A program made the translations under genes and the position numbers. Positions 26,357-37,781 of a stretch of DNA of 64,000 bases are shown one piece after another (the first letter of the stretch is position 1; every line of letters starts with the position of its first letter). The stretch is from the NCBI RefSeq assembly GCF_023195535.1, contig NZ_JALPNF010000002.1, positions 546,761 to 610,760 of the forward strand. The letters are read 5' to 3'. Below the pieces are notes generated by a model. The model ran no database searches and was not told the DNA's origin. It saw only the letters and a list, made by a program, of their open reading frames with translations. Origin of the DNA: Sphingomonas faeni. GTDB lineage: Bacteria; Pseudomonadota; Alphaproteobacteria; Sphingomonadales; Sphingomonadaceae.

Positions 26357-27280
26357 TCAGCCGATCTGGCCAAAGCACCAGCGCAGCACCGACTTCTGCG
26401 CGTGGAGACGGTTCTCCGCTTCCTGCCAGATCAGCGACTGCGGGCCGTCGATCACCTCGGGCGTGACTTCTTCACCGCGATGCGCAGGCAGGCAGTGGAG
26501 GAACTTCGCATCGGGCTTGGCCAGCGCCATCAGCGCGGCGTCGACCTGATACGGAGTCAGAGCCGCCAGCTTGGTCTCGGCATGCGCCTGCCCCATCGAA
26601 ATCCAGGTGTCGGTGACGACGATGTCCGCGCCCTCGACCGCCTCGCGCGGCGTCGACACGATACGCGCCCGGCCCTTGCCCCGCGCCACATCGGCTTCGG
26701 TCGGCATATACCCCTGCGGGCAGGCTGCGACGACGTCGAAGTGCATCAACCCGGCCGCCTCGACGATCGACGCCAGCACGTTGTTGCCGTCCCCCAGCCA
26801 CGCGACCTTAAGGCCGGGCAGCGTCTTGCCGCTCTCGATGATCGTCAACAGGTCAGCCATGATCTGGCACGGATGCGAGGCGTCGGTCAGGCCGTTGATG
26901 ACCGGCACCGAGGCGTAATGCGCCATCTCCTCGATCTTGGCGTGATCGTCGGTGCGGATCATGATCGCGTCGACATAGCCCGACAGGATGCGCGCGGTGT
27001 CGGCGACCGACTCGCCGCGCCCGAGCTGCATCGAGCCTGCGTCGGACACGATCGAGGTGCCGCCGAGCTGGCGGATCGCCATGTCGAACGAGAAGCGCGT
27101 GCGGGTCGAGTTCTTCTCGAACACCATCGCGAGGGTGTGGCCGGCAAGCGGCGCATCAGCGTCGGCGCGGCCCTTTGGGAAGCCGGCGCGGGCCGCCTTG
27201 CGGTCGAGTGCGTCGGCGAGCATCGCGGCGATGCCGTCGGCTCCGGCATCGGTGAGATTCAGGAAATGGCGGTTGCTCAT
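26357..27280 (-). CDS. argF: Ornithine carbamoyltransferase
   Basis: Forms citrulline from ornithine and carbamoyl phosphate in arginine synthesis. The 307-residue product has the carbamoyl-phosphate loop STRTR at 58-62, HPCQIMAD, and the ornithine-site motif [10 protein letters not shown]. It follows argD in the same direction, separated by a 170-bp gap holding a nested repeat. Confidence 0.97.
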   Translation of the reverse strand: MSNRHFLNLTDAGADGIAAMLADALDRKAARAGFPKGRADADAPLAGHTLAMVFEKNSTRTRFSFDMAIRQLGGTSIVSDAGSMQLGRGESVADTARILSGYVDAIMIRTDDHAKIEEMAHYASVPVINGLTDASHPCQIMADLLTIIESGKTLPGLKVAWLGDGNNVLASIVEAAGLMHFDVVAACPQGYMPTEADVARGKGRARIVSTPREAVEGADIVVTDTWISMGQAHAETKLAALTPYQVDAALMALAKPDAKFLHCLPAHRGEEVTPEVIDGPQSLIWQEAENRLHAQKSVLRWCFGQIG

Positions 27281-27303
27281 GGTAACGGACCCCGTAAGAA
27301 GTT

Positions 27304-27424
27304 CCGTTCGTCCTGAGTAGGGGCTGAGCGAAGCCGAAGACCCATATCGAAGGACAGTGCCCCAAGCGGGCCAGTCCTTCGATACGCCACTTCGACTTCG
27401 CTCAGTGGCTACTCAGGACGAACG
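27304..27424. repeat. Nested inverted repeat, family I
   Basis: The ends CCGTTCGTCCTGAGTAG and CTACTCAGGACGAACGG are a perfect inverted pair. Inside are CTGAGCGAAGCCGAAG with CTTCGACTTCGCTCAG and CGAAGGAC with GTCCTTCG, giving one long bulged hairpin. It sits between argD and argF and may affect their relative expression. Confidence 0.82.
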
Positions 27425-27449
27425 GCATTTAGTGACCGCGCAAAGGCGC

Positions 27450-28640
27450 TCAATCGTCGGCAGCCGGCACATACACCCGCGCGGCGGTCGACAGCTTGTC
27501 GATGCACTCGGCGATGTGGCTCTCGTCGATCACCAGCGGCGGCAGGATGCGAATGACGTTTTCGCCCGCCGATACCAGCAGCAGATTGTGATGATCGCGC
27601 GCGAACGCGACGAACGCGCGGCTGTCGCTCTTGAGCTTCAGCCCGAGCATCAGCCCGGTGCCTCGGACGCTGTCGAACAGGTGATCATGGTTCGGGATCA
27701 TCTGTTCGAGCCCCTGCCGCAACCGGTCCCCCATCGCGGTGACGTTATCGAGGAAGCCGTCCTCGAGGATCACGTCCAGGATCGCCTCGCCTGCTGCCAT
27801 CCCGAGCGGATTGCCGCCATAGGTGGAGCCGTGCGTGCCCGCGACCATGCCCTTGGCCGCTTCCTCGGTCGCCAGGCATGCGCCGAGCGGGAAACCGCCG
27901 CCGATACCCTTGGCGACGGACATGATGTCGGGCGTGATGCCGTACAGCTCGTGCGCGAAGAACTTGCCGGTCCGGCCATAGCCGCACTGGACCTCGTCGA
28001 GCACCAGCAACAAACCATGCTCGTCGCACGCCTTACGAAGGCCGGTCAGGAATTCGTGGCTCGCCTGGCGGATACCGCCCTCGCCCTGGATCGGCTCGAC
28101 CAGGAACCCGGCGGTGTTGTCATCGATCATCGCGAGCGCGCCTTCGAGATCGTTGAAGTTGGCATAGGCGAACCCCGGCAGCAACGGCTCGAAGCCGTCG
28201 CGCATCTTGGCCTGATTGGTGGCCGAGATCGTCCCCAGCGTGCGCCCGTGGAACGCGGTGTCGAACGTGATCAGCGTGTGCCGCTGCGGATTGCCGTTGG
28301 CGAAATGATAGCGCCGCGCGGTCTTGATCGCGCACTCGACCGCTTCCGCGCCGGAGTTGGTGAAGAACACGGTGTCCGCGAACGTTTTGTCGACGAGCCG
28401 CTGCGCGAGATGCTCGCCCTGGGGCGATCCGTACAGGTTCGACACGTGCATCAGCGTCGCAGCCTGCTCGGCGATCGCCTTGGTCAGATGCGGATGCGCG
28501 TGGCCAAGCGCGTTGACCGCGATGCCGCTCGCGAAATCCAGATATTGCTGGCCATCCTCGCCATAGAGGTACGCGCCCTCGCCTCGGACCGGACGCACGC
28601 CACACCGCGGGTAGACGGGCATGAGCGGGGTGATGGTCAC
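27450..28640 (-). CDS. argD: Acetylornithine (succinyldiaminopimelate) aminotransferase
   Basis: A PLP enzyme of arginine synthesis that may also serve lysine synthesis. The 396-residue product has FTNSGAEAVE, VLDEVQCGYGRTG (PLP-binding Asp) and the Schiff-base Lys in SVAKGIGGGFPLG. The start is GTG at 28640, chosen because AAGGAG lies 8 nt upstream. It heads the argD-argF-hslO run. Confidence 0.95.
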   Translation of the reverse strand: MTITPLMPVYPRCGVRPVRGEGAYLYGEDGQQYLDFASGIAVNALGHAHPHLTKAIAEQAATLMHVSNLYGSPQGEHLAQRLVDKTFADTVFFTNSGAEAVECAIKTARRYHFANGNPQRHTLITFDTAFHGRTLGTISATNQAKMRDGFEPLLPGFAYANFNDLEGALAMIDDNTAGFLVEPIQGEGGIRQASHEFLTGLRKACDEHGLLLVLDEVQCGYGRTGKFFAHELYGITPDIMSVAKGIGGGFPLGACLATEEAAKGMVAGTHGSTYGGNPLGMAAGEAILDVILEDGFLDNVTAMGDRLRQGLEQMIPNHDHLFDSVRGTGLMLGLKLKSDSRAFVAFARDHHNLLLVSAGENVIRILPPLVIDESHIAECIDKLSTAARVYVPAADD

Positions 28641-28719
28641 GACGGCAACTCCTTCAAACAGCAAGGGCGACCCGTACCGGCCGCCCGAGCCGTCTAATAC
28701 GAGCGTGGCAGCCGACGCG

Positions 28720-29940
28720 TCAACCGGAGGGTTTGTCGACCGTAAGATCGGTCGCCTCTATCCGAGGCACATTCGAACGCACACGAATGTTAGACGCCTT
28801 TGCGGAAACCACGTCATAGATCAGGGAATAGCGTTCGATCCGTCGCAGTCCCGGCCTGTCAGCAGCCATGGCTAGCGGCCTGTACAGTCGCTTCGCCAGC
28901 GCCGCCTCGACCGCTTCTATCCAACGACCGCGAACGTTGTCGGATTGTCGCACGACATCGACATCCTGTACCGTACCGTCGGGCCGGACCATGAATGCCA
29001 CGTCGATCCATTGCGGTTCGGGATCGCCGGTCATGAGCACTACGCCCGATCCACTTTTCGAACGCTCGGGCAACGTGACGGCCGGTGCATAGACTAGCAC
29101 CGCCTTGTCGGTACGCTGCGCCAAAGGGGTCTTTGCGAGTTCGGTCTTTTCGACGTCATGCGCCTTGTTTCCCGCCTGCAGGTGGCGTTCGAGCGTTACC
29201 ACCGCCTCGCGAAAAGGCGCGAGGTCGGCATCCGTCGTATCCTGTATCCTGCGGATCGCCTTGCGCGCTTGATAGTCATACGCCGGCTCCACGCTCGCCA
29301 GCGCCCCATAGAGGACGGCTGTGCGTAACAGGGCAAGCCCTTCCACCTCCTTCAGGCCTGCATCGGCGGCCTGCTTCGCGACCTTGCCATAGACTTCCAC
29401 GGCCGCGTAAATGCGTCGTTCCTTGGCAAAATTATCACCGACGATAAGACGCTGCATCAGGACACGCGGATCGCTCTTGCCAAGCCCGCTTTTCAGAACG
29501 TCCAGCGAGTCGATCGCGTTGATCCGCGACGAATTCGTTTGGCCATTCAAACTGGCCAGTCGGCCATTCGCGCGGATCAGGTCGGCGACGTCAACGGGCA
29601 GGTCCTTTGCATATTTCTGGTTGCGGCTGCGCGCTTTCAGCAACGTCCGTCGGGATGCCACATAGTCGCCGGCCAGAAACTGGTTCTCGGCATGCGCAAG
29701 CGATGCGTCGATCTCTTCCTTGGGTGGGCAATTGCGCGCGATACATTCGGCCAAGGCGCGTTCGGTACTGGTTAGGCGCTGTCCTACGACGACGATGGTC
29801 TTGTCATTACCGAGTGCCTCGGCAGGCGTGGCTGCCGCGGCGGCGGCTTGAAGCATAACGGCGACGAGCAAGATCATCCGGCTAAGCCCTACCCGAGCAA
29901 CATCCTGCGCCACTGTATCCAACCGTGCACGCTTGTCCAT
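28720..29940 (-). CDS. TonB-C-like secreted protein with helical repeats
   Basis: A 406-residue protein with a signal peptide; Met at 29877 may be the true start since the hydrophobic stretch begins there. A long helical region (about 60-270) resembles TPR units (FLAGDYVASRRTLLKAR, AVEVYGKVAKQAADAG). The C-terminal domain is like TonB-C (WIDVAFMVRPDGTVQDVDVV then AALAKRLYRPL). It probably acts in the periplasm. I know no named function. Confidence 0.68.
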   Translation of the reverse strand: MDKRARLDTVAQDVARVGLSRMILLVAVMLQAAAAAATPAEALGNDKTIVVVGQRLTSTERALAECIARNCPPKEEIDASLAHAENQFLAGDYVASRRTLLKARSRNQKYAKDLPVDVADLIRANGRLASLNGQTNSSRINAIDSLDVLKSGLGKSDPRVLMQRLIVGDNFAKERRIYAAVEVYGKVAKQAADAGLKEVEGLALLRTAVLYGALASVEPAYDYQARKAIRRIQDTTDADLAPFREAVVTLERHLQAGNKAHDVEKTELAKTPLAQRTDKAVLVYAPAVTLPERSKSGSGVVLMTGDPEPQWIDVAFMVRPDGTVQDVDVVRQSDNVRGRWIEAVEAALAKRLYRPLAMAADRPGLRRIERYSLIYDVVSAKASNIRVRSNVPRIEATDLTVDKPSG

Positions 29941-29980
29941 CGACCGTGTTTACAACGACGTCCGAGCTGAATTTACCGGC

Positions 29981-31990
<2,010 letters not shown>

Positions 31991-32148
31991 GGCGCGAGCG
32001 TAGCCGGACGCGTTGGACAAAGCCACAGGCTCTGTTTGTTCTCCCTGTTGCCAGAAAGTCACATCCGAGCAGATTGTTGTGCTCGCTGCATAATTTTCCG
32101 CGATCGGCCGTTTATGAAAAACCTGTCATGGAATTTCCGGGAGTGAAT

Positions 32149-32994
32149 ATGACTAAGACGATGATGGCGGCCCTTGCAGGCGTTGCCGCTTTGGGTTTCG
32201 CGGCGCCTGCCGCCGCACAGGACATGACCGACGATGCGCCGTTCAACGGCCTCTATGTCGGCGGCTCGTTCGGCTATGACGTGCAGCCTAACGACAATGG
32301 CGAGTCGATCGCATTCGATCGCAATCTGGATGGCGTCTTCGCCGACACCATCTCGACTGCGACCGTCGCCAACGCGTTCTCGCCGGGCTTCTGCAACGGT
32401 CGCGCGACCAGCAACACCGCGCCCGCCGCTGGGGGCCGTGGCTGCCGTAGCGACAAGGACGGCATCGGCTATTCGGCACGGGTCGGCGCGGATTACCAGC
32501 GCGGCAACATCGTCGTCGGCGTGGTCGGCGAGTTCGGCAAGAACGAGATCAGCGACAGCGTCTCGGCGTTCAGCACCACGCCCGCCTTCTACACGATGAC
32601 GCGCGACCTGAAGTGGGAAGCATCGGCACGCGGTCGCCTGGGTTATGCGGCGAACACGACGCTGTTCTACGGCACGTTCGGCGTCGGCTATGCCAACATC
32701 GACAACAGCTTCACGACCGGCAACACGGCCAACACCTTCACCAGCAACGGTGGCAGCAAGGAATGGGGCATCGTCGGTGGCGGCGGCATCGAGCAGAAGC
32801 TGGGTCGCAACTTCTCGGTCGGTCTCGAATATCAGTACCACCAGTATCAGGACAACGACTACCGCGTCCGCGCAGCCGGCGGCCCCGCTGGCGGTCCGTT
32901 CACGCGTGGCAACGCGTCGGGCACCGACTTCCGTCGCGACTCGCAGGACTTCCGCTGGCACAGCCTGCGCGCCACGGCTGCGTTTAGGTTCTGA
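32149..32994 (+). CDS. Outer-membrane beta-barrel protein (porin-like)
   Basis: A 281-residue protein with a signal peptide (about 1-23, ending APAAAQ) and a small barrel of the OmpA/Omp25 type: FNGLYVGGSFGYD, GYSARVGADYQRGNIVVGVV, RGRLGYAANTTLFYGTFGVG, FSVGLEYQYHQY and a C-terminal aromatic, TAAFRF. CGGGAG precedes the ATG. It likely is a structural or pore protein of the outer membrane. A bidirectional-looking terminator follows. Confidence 0.83.
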   Translation: MTKTMMAALAGVAALGFAAPAAAQDMTDDAPFNGLYVGGSFGYDVQPNDNGESIAFDRNLDGVFADTISTATVANAFSPGFCNGRATSNTAPAAGGRGCRSDKDGIGYSARVGADYQRGNIVVGVVGEFGKNEISDSVSAFSTTPAFYTMTRDLKWEASARGRLGYAANTTLFYGTFGVGYANIDNSFTTGNTANTFTSNGGSKEWGIVGGGGIEQKLGRNFSVGLEYQYHQYQDNDYRVRAAGGPAGGPFTRGNASGTDFRRDSQDFRWHSLRATAAFRF

Positions 32995-33100
32995 GGCGCA
33001 GGGCGGCCTGCACCAAGCTGGTGCAGGACTCGCCCAAGCCCGGCCGGCGCGGCTCGCCGTGGCCGACGACATGGGCTTTGCCCATGGCTAGCGTGATATG

Positions 33101-33139
33101 AAAAAGGCCGCTTCCTCGGACGAGGGAGCGGCCTTTTTC
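33101..33139 (+). terminator. Intrinsic terminator of the outer-membrane protein gene
   Basis: AAAAAGGCCGCTTCCTC and GAGGGAGCGGCCTTTTT form a 12-13 bp stem with one mismatch and a 3-nt loop, with A and T runs on the two sides. It could work in both directions. Confidence 0.85.
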
Positions 33140-33179
33140 GTGTTCGCGACTTGTGAGCCAGCGATGGTCCACCCGTTTC

Positions 33180-33259
33180 GTCATCCTGACGAAAGTCAGG
33201 ACCCAGAGCCACATACGTTGCCGCTCGGTATCCTGGGTCCTGACTTTCGTCACGATGAC
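33180..33259. repeat. Paired-hairpin element, family F (copy F1)
   Basis: The left arm is GTCATCCTGACGAAAGTCAG (hairpin TCCTGAC-GAAA-GTCAGGA); the right arm is CTGGGTCCTGACTTTCGTC. It uses the same 7-bp stem and GAAA loop plan as family A with a different stem sequence. It lies 3' of gcrA. Confidence 0.87.
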
Positions 33260-33313
33260 GAGAACGCGTTGAGGCGACGCTACTGGGTTACGGACCCCAG
33301 CTCTAGAACAGGC

Positions 33314-34048
33314 TCAACGAGGCCGCGGACCACCAAAGGGAAGCGGCGGAGTCGGGCGGCGATCGCGGCGGGGCAGCTGCGCCTGGTAGGCATGGCCGCA
33401 GTGATCGACGCAATACGGGAAGCCCGGGTTCACCGCCTTGCCGCAGAAATGGAAGTCGGGCTCGCCGGGATGACCCAATGGCCATTTGCAGATGCGGTCG
33501 TTCAGCTCGAGCAAGCTCGTCTTGTTCGCCATTTCGGGCGACGGCTTGGCGGGCACGAGACGACGCGGCGGCGCGGGCGTGCTCGGCGGCTGCTGTTCGC
33601 CGGGCGCCTGGCGCAGGAAGCCGCCGGGACCGACCGAGCGCAGGATCGGCTGCGGCGCACGGACAGGCGCGGGAACCGGAGCGACCTCATCCTCGTCCTC
33701 GTCGTCCTCGGGCTCGTCGACGACCGGCTCGGCCACGACCGGTGCGGCGGGCTTGGGCGCAGCGGCGACGGGCGGCGCGACGGGGGCGGGCTTGGGTGCT
33801 TCGACTTCGACCGGCTCGAGAGCCGCAGTCGCGATCGAGGCCGATGCCTCCGCCGCAGCAGCAGCAGCCTTCGCCTCGGGATCGTTCGGCTTCACCGGCG
33901 ACGGACGCGCCTGCAGCTCGAGGCGGTGCGCCTTGCCGATCACGGCGTTGCGGCTGACGCCACCCAGGGCTTCGGCGATCTGGCTGGCGGTCTGGCCGGC
34001 CTCCCACATCGTCTTGAGCGTCTGGATGCGCTCGTCGGTCCAGGACAT
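33314..34048 (-). CDS. gcrA: GcrA cell-cycle regulator
   Basis: An alphaproteobacterial transcription factor that works with sigma70 at promoters carrying CcrM-methylated GANTC sites. In the 244-residue product the N-terminal helix-turn-helix is WTDERIQTLKTMWEAGQTAS then GVSRNAVIGKAHRL. A long Ala/Pro/acidic linker (about 50-170) follows. The conserved C-terminal sigma-interacting domain has Cys and His residues (CKWPLGHPGE, FHFCGKAV, YCVDHCGHAYQ). It is divergent from an ABC permease gene across a perfect inverted repeat. Confidence 0.95.
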   Translation of the reverse strand: MSWTDERIQTLKTMWEAGQTASQIAEALGGVSRNAVIGKAHRLELQARPSPVKPNDPEAKAAAAAAEASASIATAALEPVEVEAPKPAPVAPPVAAAPKPAAPVVAEPVVDEPEDDEDEDEVAPVPAPVRAPQPILRSVGPGGFLRQAPGEQQPPSTPAPPRRLVPAKPSPEMANKTSLLELNDRICKWPLGHPGEPDFHFCGKAVNPGFPYCVDHCGHAYQAQLPRRDRRPTPPLPFGGPRPR

Positions 34049-34073
34049 GTTCGTTCCTCAGTCTTGCTCAGCC

Positions 34074-34111
34074 GGGTTGCGGGCGGCAGCGGCAGCGATT
34101 ACCCGCAACCC
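34074..34111. promoter_or_regulatory. Perfect 10-bp inverted repeat between gcrA and the permease
   Basis: GGGTTGCGGG (34074-34083) and CCCGCAACCC (34102-34111), 18 nt apart, inside the 65-bp divergent intergenic space and ending 2 bp before the permease ATG. It could be an operator for either gene or a 5'-leader hairpin. Confidence 0.5.
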
Positions 34112-34113
34112 CT

Positions 34114-34968
34114 ATGAGCAGCCAGCCCCCAATCGGTGAAATCCATTCGGCGGTACACTCCGCCCCCGGCGTTCCCGTCATAAAGAGCGTGAACTGGGAG
34201 GGATTGCGAACCCTCTATATCAAGGAGGTGCGCCGGTTCTTCAAGGTGCAGCTTCAGACGGTGTGGGCGCCGGCGATCACGACGCTCCTGTTTCTGATCG
34301 TCTTCACCATCGCGACCGGCGCGAAAAGCCCGGTTCCTGTCGATGGCCAGATCGTCGCCTTCGCCGATTTCATCGCGCCGGGGCTGATCATTGCGCAGGG
34401 GATGATGGGGCCGGCGTTCGCCAATGCGAGCTTCTCGCTGCTGGTCGGCAAGATGCAGGGAACGATCGTCGATTACTTGCAACCACCGCTGTCCACCGGT
34501 GAGTTGCTGGCGGCGCTGGTCGGTGGCGCGGTGACACGTGCGGTGATCGTCGGGATCGTCGTGTGGGCGGCGATGGCGTTGTATCCGGGCGTGCACGTGA
34601 CGCCGCATGCGCCGCTCGCGATCATCTGGTTCGGGCTGCTCGGCGCGGTGTTCCTCGCGCTGCTCGGCGTGCTGACGTCGATCTGGGCAGACAAGTTCGA
34701 TCATGCCGCCGCGGTCACCAACTTCGTGATCGCGCCTTTGTCGCTTCTGTCGGGGACCTTCTACTCGGTCGACAAGCTTGCGCCGGCGTTCCGCGCGTTC
34801 AGCCATGCCAACCCGTTCTTCTACGTTATCTCGGGCTTTCGCTACGGGTTCCTCGGAATTGCCGACTCGCCGGTGATGGTCGGCGGGATCGTGATCCTGG
34901 TGATCGACGTGGTGCTGGCGACGCTCTGCTACCGGTTGCTCAAGAGCGGTTGGAAGCTGAAGAACTGA
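34114..34968 (+). CDS. ABC-2 type transporter permease
   Basis: A 284-residue inner-membrane permease of the ABC-2 (YadH/NodJ-like) type with six predicted helices and the family loop PLSLLSGTFYSVDKLAPAFR near the fourth helix. It likely exports a lipid, polysaccharide or drug. No ATPase gene is adjacent. The start ATG has no obvious Shine-Dalgarno; GTG at 34189 is an alternative. It overlaps the next gene by TGATG. Confidence 0.88.
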   Translation: MSSQPPIGEIHSAVHSAPGVPVIKSVNWEGLRTLYIKEVRRFFKVQLQTVWAPAITTLLFLIVFTIATGAKSPVPVDGQIVAFADFIAPGLIIAQGMMGPAFANASFSLLVGKMQGTIVDYLQPPLSTGELLAALVGGAVTRAVIVGIVVWAAMALYPGVHVTPHAPLAIIWFGLLGAVFLALLGVLTSIWADKFDHAAAVTNFVIAPLSLLSGTFYSVDKLAPAFRAFSHANPFFYVISGFRYGFLGIADSPVMVGGIVILVIDVVLATLCYRLLKSGWKLKN

Positions 34969-36239
34969 TGCACAGGCTCGCGCTCTGGCTGCTGGCGTTG
35001 GCGGTAGCGTTGCTGCCGGTCGGTGCGGTGGCGCAGGGGGCTGTGGCGGATCCGGCGCTGCGGACGAAGGCCGATGCGCTGGTCGCGATCCTCGACGGGC
35101 GCGGCGCGTATGATACGTATTTCGCGGCGAGCTTCCGCGAGAAGGTACCTAAGGCGCAGTTCTCCACGATCGTCGCGAAGCTGAAGGCGACGCTGGGCGC
35201 ACCCCAGAAGATCGAGTCGCTGACAGCGACGTGGGCGTGGAGCGCCGATCTGGTCGTCGGTTACGAGCGGGGGACGGCAAGCGTCCGCTTGGCGCTCGAT
35301 CCGGCAGCGCCGCATGCCGCCACCGGATTGCTGATCACCGGCACAGGTGCGCGGGACGATAGCCTCGCGAAAGTCGAGGCGGAATTTCGCGCGCTGCCGG
35401 GGGCCAGCGGGTTGGGGTTGTATGCGCTTGGTGCGGGCAAGCCTGAGCCGATCCTCGAATACCGTGCGGATATCGCCGCACCGCTAGGGTCTGCGTTCAA
35501 GCTATGGGTGCTGGCGGAGCTTGCGCGGCAGGTGGCTGCGGACGAGCGTCACTGGACGGATGTCGTGAAGGTGGGTGCGCCATCGTTGCCGTCGGGCGTG
35601 TTGCAGACCTGGCCGGCGGAGTCGCCGGTAACGGTGCAGACACTGGCGACGCTGATGATCTCGATCAGCGACAACACCGCGACGGATACGCTGCTGACGA
35701 CGCTCGGGCGGACGAAGGTCGATGCGATGGCGGAGGCGGCGGGCGGCAGCGTGCCGGTGATGACCACGCGCGAGATGTTCGCGCTGAAGGGTGATTCGGC
35801 GCTGACGAAGGCTTGGGCGGCGGGATCGGTGGAGGAACGGCGGGCGCTGTTGGTCGACAATGCGGTGAAGATCGCCACGGCCAAGCTGGATCCGGCCGTG
35901 TTCGCGGGGAAGCCGGTGGCGATCGACAACGTCGAGTGGTTTGCGAGCCCGGCGGCGATGGCGGGCCTGATGGATCGGCTGCGCGGGGCGGATGCTACGA
36001 CTCGGGCAGTGCTCGCGGTGAATGCGGGGGTCGATCCGGCGATCGCCAAGCGGTTTGGGTATGTCGGGTTCAAGGGCGGCGGCGAGCCTGGGGTGCTGAG
36101 CTTGAACTACCTCGTGCAGGCGAAGGACGGGCGCTGGTATGCGGCGACCGGGAACTGGCACCGGGCTGACGATGCGGTGAACGAGGTGCGGTTTGCGGGA
36201 TTGATGGGGCGGGCGCTGGCGCTGGTGGCGGCGCGGTAG
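34968..36239 (+). CDS. Secreted beta-lactamase-fold serine hydrolase
   Basis: A 423-residue protein. After a signal peptide (about 1-23) comes an N-terminal DUF3887/Cpl-like domain (about 30-125), then a class A beta-lactamase-like domain. The active-site SxxK is SAFK (Ser175, Lys178), SDN is at 234-236, and a KGG triad is near the C-terminus in GFKGGGEPG. Members are usually peptidases or esterases and not antibiotic resistance enzymes. It is translationally coupled to the permease. Confidence 0.85.
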   Translation: MHRLALWLLALAVALLPVGAVAQGAVADPALRTKADALVAILDGRGAYDTYFAASFREKVPKAQFSTIVAKLKATLGAPQKIESLTATWAWSADLVVGYERGTASVRLALDPAAPHAATGLLITGTGARDDSLAKVEAEFRALPGASGLGLYALGAGKPEPILEYRADIAAPLGSAFKLWVLAELARQVAADERHWTDVVKVGAPSLPSGVLQTWPAESPVTVQTLATLMISISDNTATDTLLTTLGRTKVDAMAEAAGGSVPVMTTREMFALKGDSALTKAWAAGSVEERRALLVDNAVKIATAKLDPAVFAGKPVAIDNVEWFASPAAMAGLMDRLRGADATTRAVLAVNAGVDPAIAKRFGYVGFKGGGEPGVLSLNYLVQAKDGRWYAATGNWHRADDAVNEVRFAGLMGRALALVAAR

Positions 36240-36259
36240 GCTTAAGTCTCAAGTCAAAG

Positions 36260-36368
36260 CACCACCCCGGCGAAGGCCGGGGCCCAATTGGGAGACGCTG
36301 CTAACGTCGGGTAGCGCTTCGTTATATCCACCTTTCCACCTGGGCCCCGGCCTTCGCCGGGGTGGTGG
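36260..36368. repeat. Paired-hairpin element, family B (copy B4)
   Basis: The left arm is ACCACCCCGGCGAAGGCCGG with CCCAATTGGG; the right is CCACCTGGG with CCCCGGC-CTTC-GCCGGGG and TGGTGG. The spacer GACGCTGCTAACGTC matches B1 and B5. It lies between convergent genes. Confidence 0.9.
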
Positions 36369-36391
36369 ATCTGTGGGAATGGCAGCGGTAA

Positions 36392-36964
36392 CTAAGCCCG
36401 CCCGGCGGCCTGCCAGCTATCCGCGCACAGCCCGTAGATCAGGCTGTCGCGCAACCCCAGATGCGTTTCCCATTCGTCGCGGAGCAGGCGCTCGCGGCGG
36501 AAACCCAGCCGCTCCAGCAACAGGATCGATGCGGTATTCTCGGTATCCGCGTCGGCGAACACGCGTTTGCGGCCTTCCGCGAACAGACGATCGATCACCG
36601 CGGACACCGCCTCGCGAGCGATCCCCCGCCCCCAGGCCTCCCGCGCGAGGATGAAGCCGATCTCGGTCACGCCAGCCCCGTCGGCCTCGCTCCCCGAGAC
36701 CCAGCCGATCGCGCGATCGTCGCCGGTGCGGGTGATCGCCCACGTGCGCTGGTTGCCCGGCGCGGCCTCCTCGGCAAGATAGGTGCGGACGTCATCGACG
36801 CTGCCGAGCGGACCGTCCGCGGAATAGGCCATCAGCTCCGCATCGGCGAGCATCGGGTGCAACGCGGTCGCGTCGCCCTCGACGAGCGGGCGCAGGCGCA
36901 GCCGCCGCGTCTTCAGGACCGGCGATACGCCAGCGCGGCGTGGTCTACGTCCAGGCTGCCTCAT
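36392..36964 (-). CDS. GNAT family acetyltransferase (RimJ/RimL-like)
   Basis: A 190-residue protein of the Acetyltransf_3 type: LKTRRLRLRPLVEGDATAL at the N-terminus, the acetyl-CoA loop ILAREAWGRGIAREAV, and NTASILLLERLGFRRE. Relatives acetylate ribosomal proteins or small molecules. Its start overlaps the LysR stop by ATGA, so the regulator and acetyltransferase are one unit. Confidence 0.86.
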   Translation of the reverse strand: MRQPGRRPRRAGVSPVLKTRRLRLRPLVEGDATALHPMLADAELMAYSADGPLGSVDDVRTYLAEEAAPGNQRTWAITRTGDDRAIGWVSGSEADGAGVTEIGFILAREAWGRGIAREAVSAVIDRLFAEGRKRVFADADTENTASILLLERLGFRRERLLRDEWETHLGLRDSLIYGLCADSWQAAGRA

Positions 36965-37743
36965 GCGGTCAGTGCATCCACGAGCGCACGGACTTTCTTC
37001 TGGCGCCACTGCGGGAGCGGGGCGACGAGCCAATACCCCCCCTTCGACGGCTGCGACTCGCCGATGAGCCGGACGCGGGCCTGCGCGAGATCGCGGCGGG
37101 CGAGCAATTCGGGCACCGTCGCACGGCCGAGACCTGCCGCCGCGGCATCGATCGCGAGCCCCGCATCGGTGACGCGGACCAGCGCTACGCCGTCTTCACC
37201 CGACCACGCGATCACCGAGTCGCCGTCCATGTCGGGCGCCGCGATCGTCACCATGCCTTCGGATTCGAGCGCCTCGCCCTCATGCTCGCCCGGGCCATCG
37301 CCCCAGCGGATCGCGAGATCGAGATTGGCTTCGGTGAAGTCGACATTCTCGTCGGCGGTGATCAGCACGAAGCGGAGTTCGGGATCGGCCTCGGCGATCT
37401 GCGCGAGCCGCGGCATCAGCCATTTCTCGGTCAAGTCGCGCGGGGCGGCGATCGTCAGCGATTTGGACGACTGCCCCGCCTGCATAGCCCGCACGGCTTC
37501 CTCGAACTGGAGGAACCCGCCACGGAGCGCGCCAAGGCCAGCCTCTGCTTCAGGCGTCAGTTCCAGCCCCCGCGTGGTACGCCGGAACAGGACGACGCCG
37601 AGCGTATCCTCCAGCGCACGGATCTGCTGACCCACCGCCGCCGGCGTGACCGCGAGTTCGTCCGCAGCGCGTGTGAACGACAGATGCCGCGCCGCCGCGT
37701 CGAGGACGCGCAGGCCGTTGAGCGGAAGATGCGTGCGCTTCAT
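36961..37743 (-). CDS. LysR family transcriptional regulator (GcvA-like)
   Basis: A 260-residue regulator. The N-terminal winged helix is LNGLRVLDAAARHLSFTRAA then VTPAAVGQQIRALEDTLGV, followed by a periplasmic-binding-like effector domain that is somewhat short. The sequence is closest to the GcvA group. It may control the overlapping acetyltransferase, but targets are unknown. Confidence 0.9.
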   Translation of the reverse strand: MKRTHLPLNGLRVLDAAARHLSFTRAADELAVTPAAVGQQIRALEDTLGVVLFRRTTRGLELTPEAEAGLGALRGGFLQFEEAVRAMQAGQSSKSLTIAAPRDLTEKWLMPRLAQIAEADPELRFVLITADENVDFTEANLDLAIRWGDGPGEHEGEALESEGMVTIAAPDMDGDSVIAWSGEDGVALVRVTDAGLAIDAAAAGLGRATVPELLARRDLAQARVRLIGESQPSKGGYWLVAPLPQWRQKKVRALVDALTA

Positions 37744-37781
37744 TGGACGTGCCCCTGAGCGGCCAGGAACCGGCCAACATT

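Noticed and set aside
34968..36239. Reading the beta-lactamase-fold gene as an antibiotic resistance determinant
   Set aside because: It has SxxK, SDN and a KGG motif, but also an extra N-terminal domain and a context unlike resistance genes; a housekeeping peptidase or esterase is more likely.
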